A stretch of DNA of 64,000 nt, from NCBI RefSeq assembly GCF_017498565.1, contig NZ_CP071794.1:2780001-2844000 (forward strand), read 5' to 3'. This document shows, one piece after another, positions 60,895-64,000 of this stretch. Below the pieces are notes generated by a model. That model made no database searches. It saw only the letters and a program-made list of their open reading frames with translations, and had not been told where the DNA came from. Position 1 is the first letter of the stretch. Every line of letters begins with the position of its first letter. The position numbers were made by a program, and so were the translations under genes. The stretch is from Parasphingorhabdus cellanae (GTDB lineage Bacteria > Pseudomonadota > Alphaproteobacteria > Sphingomonadales > Sphingomonadaceae).

Positions 60895-61470
60895 ATGAGA
60901 ATCACTTTACCCTTTTTCGCCATATTGTTAGCCGCCGGTTGCTCGGCCGTGGTGCCATCACCCACGGCAGCCCCCGCACAAACTCCGGCGCCGTCTCCTG
61001 CACCGGCACCGGCATCGGCGCCTGTTTCGGCACCAACAGCCACTCCGGCACCCGCGCCTGCGCCGGTTAGCGGCGACTGGACCGATTGGCCGATCGCACA
61101 AGGCGACTGGGTTTATCGCAGGGATGAGCGCGGCTCCATCGCTCTGTTTGGCCCGCCCAATGCAGAGGCAACGTTCATGATCCGCTGTGATCAGGGGCGC
61201 AATCAGCTGTTCCTGTCGCGCGAGGGCATAGTCGCCAATAGCGGCGCGCAAATGACGCTCCGGGCCAGCTCCGGCCTGCAAAGCTACCCCGCACGCAATA
61301 GCGGTGGAGCGTTGAATTATGCCGCAGCTGTGTTGCCGGTGAACGATTACATGATGGACAGGATTGCTTTTAGTCGTGGCCGGTTTGCGGTGGAAACAAC
61401 CGGATTGGCCCCGCTGGCCATTCCGATCTGGCCGGAATTCACCCGCATCGTCGAGGATTGCCGCAATTAG
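60895..61470 (+). CDS. Lipoprotein with Pro/Ala-rich linker
   Basis: A 191-residue predicted lipoprotein: signal MRITLPFFAILLAAGC with LAAGC lipobox (Cys about residue 16), a Pro-Ala low-complexity linker (about 20-58), and a C-terminal domain with GDWTDWPIAQGDWVYRR, MIRCDQGRNQLFLSR and FTRIVEDCRN, whose two cysteines may pair. The domain pattern is common in sphingomonad proteins of unknown function. Divergent from tlyA with a 50-bp gap. Confidence 0.82.
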   Translation: MRITLPFFAILLAAGCSAVVPSPTAAPAQTPAPSPAPAPASAPVSAPTATPAPAPAPVSGDWTDWPIAQGDWVYRRDERGSIALFGPPNAEATFMIRCDQGRNQLFLSREGIVANSGAQMTLRASSGLQSYPARNSGGALNYAAAVLPVNDYMMDRIAFSRGRFAVETTGLAPLAIPIWPEFTRIVEDCRN

Positions 61471-61654
61471 CCGACCGCCTGGTCACCCAATTAGGCGCAG
61501 GTAGCGCACATTTAAAAGCTGGAAGGTGAGTGGAGAGCGATCAACCGGTTCGCGGCCGAGCGAGAGATTGTGACAGCAAATAATAATAATTCAAGTCTTG
61601 ATCACAGCTAGTGAATGATTCACATTCGAATCGTCGAACAAGCGGAGATTTTCA

Positions 61655-61759
61655 ATGCAACAGTTCGTATCTTATCAACAAGCGAAAGGAGGTGGTCCGA
61701 TGTCTCATGGTTCAGCACAGGGGTCGGAAAAATCCGTTCGGGGGACGTATTTGATCTAA
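61655..61759 (+). CDS. Candidate small ORF with strong ribosome-binding sites
   Basis: A 34-codon ORF (ATG 61655, GGAG at 61644-61647, spacing 7). Inside it is a perfect anti-SD match AAAGGAGGT (61685-61693) in front of a second in-frame ATG at 61700, so a 19-residue form (MSHGSAQGSEKS...) may be made as well. It is followed at 61807-61843 by an intrinsic terminator. The peptide is polar with KGGGP and SEKSVRGTYLI, no membrane segment. It may be a regulatory leader, a secreted peptide or an unannotated small protein; function unknown. Confidence 0.45.
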   Translation: MQQFVSYQQAKGGGPMSHGSAQGSEKSVRGTYLI

Positions 61760-61806
61760 CGATCAAGTTTCCCGGCAGCGGCACTTCCAACCGCTGACCC
61801 ATGTTC

Positions 61807-61843
61807 AGAGGCTGTTGATCCATAGCGATCGACAGCCTCTTTT
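61807..61843 (+). terminator. Intrinsic terminator after the small ORF
   Basis: AGAGGCTGT (61807-61815) / ACAGCCTCT (61832-61840), 16-nt loop, followed by TTTT. The region 61471-61654 upstream of the ORF shows nothing else except the short palindrome GTGAATGATTCAC near 61610. Confidence 0.75.
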
Positions 61844-61859
61844 CACTTTTTGGCTCTTT

Positions 61860-62042
61860 TCACTTTTGCGGTTCTGATGGCTCGTTTGGATCGGCCTCGG
61901 GAGGTTCAAGACCGCGTTCGGGATCAAATCCTTCTGGCTCATATCGGTCCGATGATGAATCGATATCTTCATCACCAGCAACGCAGGCTCCCAGGATAAG
62001 AGTTAAAGATGCTGCGGTTGCGAGGGCTGTTAGCTTGTGCAT
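61860..62042 (-). CDS. Small lipoprotein
   Basis: A 60-residue lipoprotein with a good SD (AAGGAACTATC before ATG), signal peptide and LGAC lipobox (Cys about residue 20), then a very acidic, Pro-rich 40-residue tail (DSSSDRYEPEGFDPERG). No domain. Probably an envelope structural or linker protein. Confidence 0.72.
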   Translation of the reverse strand: MHKLTALATAASLTLILGACVAGDEDIDSSSDRYEPEGFDPERGLEPPEADPNEPSEPQK

Positions 62043-62209
62043 GATAGTTCCTTCAGCTGGTCCCGCCTGCTTTGACGGCGCTCATTCTACAGGATGCGCA
62101 ACCACTGACGAACAGATTGCGGTATGTTGACCATTTCCTGGGTTTTGCTTGAGAGTTTTCAGGCAAAAATGGCCAGCCGCTGCTGACTAAGCCTGCCGAC
62201 GTCGTGTGA

Positions 62210-62683
62210 TTAGCCCACGTTGTTCTCGGACTTTTCCAAATATTCCTCACGGATCATGAAGTCCTGCACGCCAATCCGTACTTCCCGCAAAAACTGGATG
62301 AGGGCGACCGACAACAGACTCATCGCGATTATGAACGCGCCAGCGACCACGGCGGACAGGTTCAGACCCGTCAGTCCCATTACAAAGAGCAATCCGATAA
62401 GAATGCACGCGACAATTGCGCTGACGACGCTGAGATAGATTGCACTGTTTACGATTTTGATCCGTAGCTGAAGATCATGGAGTTCATCGACAATGCATTG
62501 GTGCTCATAGCCTTCGGTTTGGTTGAACAAATCCTGCAATATGCGTGATCGGTCAATAATCCGGGCCAGGCGTCCGGCAAAAAGGCTCAGCATCCCGCCG
62601 ACGGCAACCAATAAAAAGGCCGGTGCCAATGCGGTTTGCAGCACTGTTATGATATCGCCCTGCGCCAAGTTCCCCAATGTCAT
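62210..62683 (-). CDS. DUF2721 membrane protein
   Basis: A 157-residue inner-membrane protein with an N-terminal helix (ALAPAFLLVAVGGMLSLFAG), a cytoplasmic stretch with RLARIIDRSRILQDL, the DUF2721 pattern, and two further helices (YLSVVSAIVACILIGLLFVM and the next). Function is not known. Lies 18 bp after the siroheme-synthase-like gene on the same strand, so may be co-transcribed. Confidence 0.83.
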   Translation of the reverse strand: MTLGNLAQGDIITVLQTALAPAFLLVAVGGMLSLFAGRLARIIDRSRILQDLFNQTEGYEHQCIVDELHDLQLRIKIVNSAIYLSVVSAIVACILIGLLFVMGLTGLNLSAVVAGAFIIAMSLLSVALIQFLREVRIGVQDFMIREEYLEKSENNVG

Positions 62684-62701
62684 ATCGATCCCCTGTATTG
62701 G

Positions 62702-63472
62702 CTAGCTATACCGTATTACCAAGGTCAGCCCTGTGACCTGCGTCGCATCAAATGCTTCCAGATCAAAGCGTTCTGCATCAGCACGCGCCCGGATCAAAAC
62801 CGCGTCCGGTGTGTTCTTTTCGGCATAAATAGCATCGGCTTGCCCCAACAGCCGGGCCTGTTTTATAGTCAGATCATCAGGGTCGGCGCTGTGCAGCGTG
62901 ACTTCTACAACGCCCGTCTGATTGCCTGCTTCCGGATCGTTCAGCCATGCGTCGATGGCGTCAGCATCTTGATCGGCAAACGGATCCAAGGTTCCGCCTG
63001 GATTGAGCGCTGCGTCAATCGCTCGGCGGCGATCGGAACCGTCGGGCCACCGCTGTTTGATTTGGCCTCGCGCAGTAAAAAGGCCCTTGGCGAGCTGCCC
63101 CAGTCTCGCGGGCAGCATTTGTTCCAGCCGTTGTCGTATGGCTTTGGCGAGGCCAGCAGACGCACCGCCGGTTCCAATAGCGATGAGCACCGGATCGCGG
63201 TCAATAATTGCTGGCGTTGTATAATCACATAGTGCCGACCGGTCGACGGCGTTGACCAGCAGGCCGCGTGCTTTCAGCCGCTTAACTGCCGCCGCCGCTT
63301 CGTCATCATCTTCGATTGCGACGACTGCCAGCGCTGCTTGGGCCTGTTCGTCATCTGTCAGAACCGCACCCGCGCGTTCATAGAGCCGCCGTTTAGCATC
63401 CGCCATTTCGCCGCTGCCGAGTAAGATGACCTTACGGTTTTTGAGCGTCACGAAGATCGGTAGCTGGTCCAT
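62702..63472 (-). CDS. Precorrin-2 dehydrogenase/sirohydrochlorin ferrochelatase-like protein (CysG N-terminal type)
   Basis: Converts precorrin-2 toward sirohaem, needed for sulfite and nitrite reductases. 256 residues from ATG (complement of 63470-63472), with AAGGAG 10 bases upstream. The dehydrogenase part has the NAD-binding opening LPIFVTLKNRKVILLGSGE, NAVDRSALCDYTTPAIIDR and VLIAIGTGGASAGLA. The C-terminal third keeps PDDLTIKQARLLGQADAIYAE, which looks like the start of a uroporphyrinogen methyltransferase domain that is otherwise missing. Normal for this sphingomonad family, so not a broken gene. Confidence 0.85.
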   Translation of the reverse strand: MDQLPIFVTLKNRKVILLGSGEMADAKRRLYERAGAVLTDDEQAQAALAVVAIEDDDEAAAAVKRLKARGLLVNAVDRSALCDYTTPAIIDRDPVLIAIGTGGASAGLAKAIRQRLEQMLPARLGQLAKGLFTARGQIKQRWPDGSDRRRAIDAALNPGGTLDPFADQDADAIDAWLNDPEAGNQTGVVEVTLHSADPDDLTIKQARLLGQADAIYAEKNTPDAVLIRARADAERFDLEAFDATQVTGLTLVIRYS

Positions 63473-63522
63473 TTCTTGTGATCTCCTTTTCGCCAACGCT
63501 GTTCAGCACAAACAGAACGCGG

Positions 63523-64000
63523 TTATTTCAACCAGTCCGGCACATGTTCGGCGGCCATGATCGTCGCTGGTTCAATCCGCTCGGCCACCACCGCAAATTT
63601 ATTACCATCAACCAGCACTTCGGGGACCAATGGCCGGCTGTTATAGGTGTTGGCCATGGTCGCGCCATAGGCACCAGCGGTCCGGAATATGCCGAAATCA
63701 TCGGTTTGCACCCGGTCAACGTCGCGTTCTTTGGCAAATATATCGCTGCTCTCGCAAATTGGGCCGACAATCGATGCGGTCATGGTTTCACCGGTCGGTC
63801 GCACGGCCTCGAAATGGTGCCAAGCATCATAGATGGCAGGTCGCATCAGATCGTTCATCGCCGCGTCGACAATCACAAAATCGCTGTTCACGCCGGGTTT
63901 GATGCGGATGACCTGCGTCATCATGACGCCGCTATTGCCGGCAATGACCCGGCCGGGTTCAAACATCAGCGTGACGTCCCAGCCCTGGGTCACGCGCGCA
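63523..64000 (-). CDS. lysA: Diaminopimelate decarboxylase, C-terminal part, truncated by window edge
   Basis: Last step of lysine biosynthesis, PLP-dependent. Only about 158 C-terminal codons are in the window; the gene begins beyond base 64000. Conserved pieces are FEPGRVIAGNSG, DAAMNDLMRPAIYDAWH, GPICESSD with the conserved Cys, and GAYGATMANTYNSRPL carrying the PLP-contact Tyr. The stop is 50 bp upstream of the siroheme-synthase-like gene on the same strand. Confidence 0.96.
   Translation of the reverse strand, partial: ARVTQGWDVTLMFEPGRVIAGNSGVMMTQVIRIKPGVNSDFVIVDAAMNDLMRPAIYDAWHHFEAVRPTGETMTASIVGPICESSDIFAKERDVDRVQTDDFGIFRTAGAYGATMANTYNSRPLVPEVLVDGNKFAVVAERIEPATIMAAEHVPDWLK

Noticed and set aside
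60960..61075. Repetitive Pro/Ala-coding stretch that looks like a short repeat array
   Set aside because: It is the coding linker of the lipoprotein gene, not a CRISPR or mobile repeat.
61615..61797. 60-codon alternative frame overlapping the small ORF
   Set aside because: Its start lacks an SD; the 61655 frame has better ribosome-binding sites. Kept only as a possible shifted frame.
62053..62250. 65-codon minus-strand ORF between the small lipoprotein and DUF2721 genes
   Set aside because: Runs into the DUF2721 coding region, low complexity, no SD or motif.
1..64000. tRNA, rRNA, CRISPR, insertion sequence or integrated phage
   Set aside because: Scanned by eye for T-loop-like, repeat-spacer, transposase and integrase signatures; none seen. 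A covariance-model scan would be needed to exclude small RNAs fully.

Overview
The window reads as chromosomal DNA from a sphingomonad-type alphaproteobacterium (order Sphingomonadales). The basis is a complete Entner-Doudoroff gene string, a CtrA-inhibitor SciP homologue, several large TonB-dependent receptors of Xanthomonas/Caulobacter/sphingomonad type, an exosortase-A-associated O-ligase and glycosyltransferase, and frequent TTG/GTG starts behind clear Shine-Dalgarno (SD) sites. I saw no rRNA, tRNA, CRISPR array, transposase, integrase or phage structural gene. Gene identities come from recognising family motifs in the translations, not from database searches.

Region by region. 1-5271: zwf(partial)-pgl-edd-glk-eda, a tightly packed glucose-catabolism operon, followed tail-to-tail by an aldose 1-epimerase and a small lipoprotein whose upstream DNA holds three stacked hairpins. 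6858-14071: an ECF sigma factor, FecR-type anti-sigma and STN-domain TonB receptor (a cell-surface signalling trio), then a 1030-aa autotransporter. 14397-16885: a compact cluster of three small secreted proteins around a periplasmic C39-family (double-glycine) peptidase. Two of the secreted proteins carry a L-D-x-L-R-G-G motif about 50 residues from the N terminus, after a Sec signal. A coiled-coil plus beta-barrel outer-membrane protein about 8 kb downstream (24356-25969) could be the matching pore. Together they resemble a dispersed Fap-type functional-amyloid or surface-fibre system, and this is my main candidate for something under-described. 16984-28825: a DUF2235 hydrolase, another TonB receptor, three LuxR-type regulators (two near-identical single-domain ones), a SARP-like/alpha-beta hydrolase fusion, a Crp/Fnr regulator and a serine hydrolase.

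28981-34324: sciP, an Lrp/AsnC regulator divergent from an indoleamine 2,3-dioxygenase-like gene with a perfect inverted repeat between them, a TANGO2/NRDE protein, and an S24 phage-type repressor divergent from a small helix-turn-helix protein across three regularly spaced operator-like repeats. 34326-41894: exosortase-associated glycosyltransferase and O-ligase with a small coupled ORF, an enolase-superfamily epimerase, an aldo/keto reductase. 40365-54811: an alpha-glucan (maltose/maltodextrin) utilisation locus comprising an SLC45-like MFS transporter, LacI regulator, TonB receptor, two flavin-dependent tryptophan-halogenase-like genes (the first frameshifted in its FAD-binding motif), a lipoprotein GH13 amylase, a GH13 alpha-glucosidase and a GH97 alpha-glucosidase. 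The implied flow is outer-membrane uptake of maltodextrin, hydrolysis at the surface or in the periplasm, inner-membrane import, cytoplasmic hydrolysis to glucose, then glk and the Entner-Doudoroff operon.

54915-64000: housekeeping and miscellaneous genes: a secreted protein of unknown function, a diguanylate cyclase, an ABM-fold monooxygenase, a thiolase, a MscS channel, a TlyA methyltransferase, small lipoproteins, a short SD-rich small ORF with its own terminator, a DUF2721 membrane protein, a siroheme-synthase-type dehydrogenase and the 3' part of lysA.
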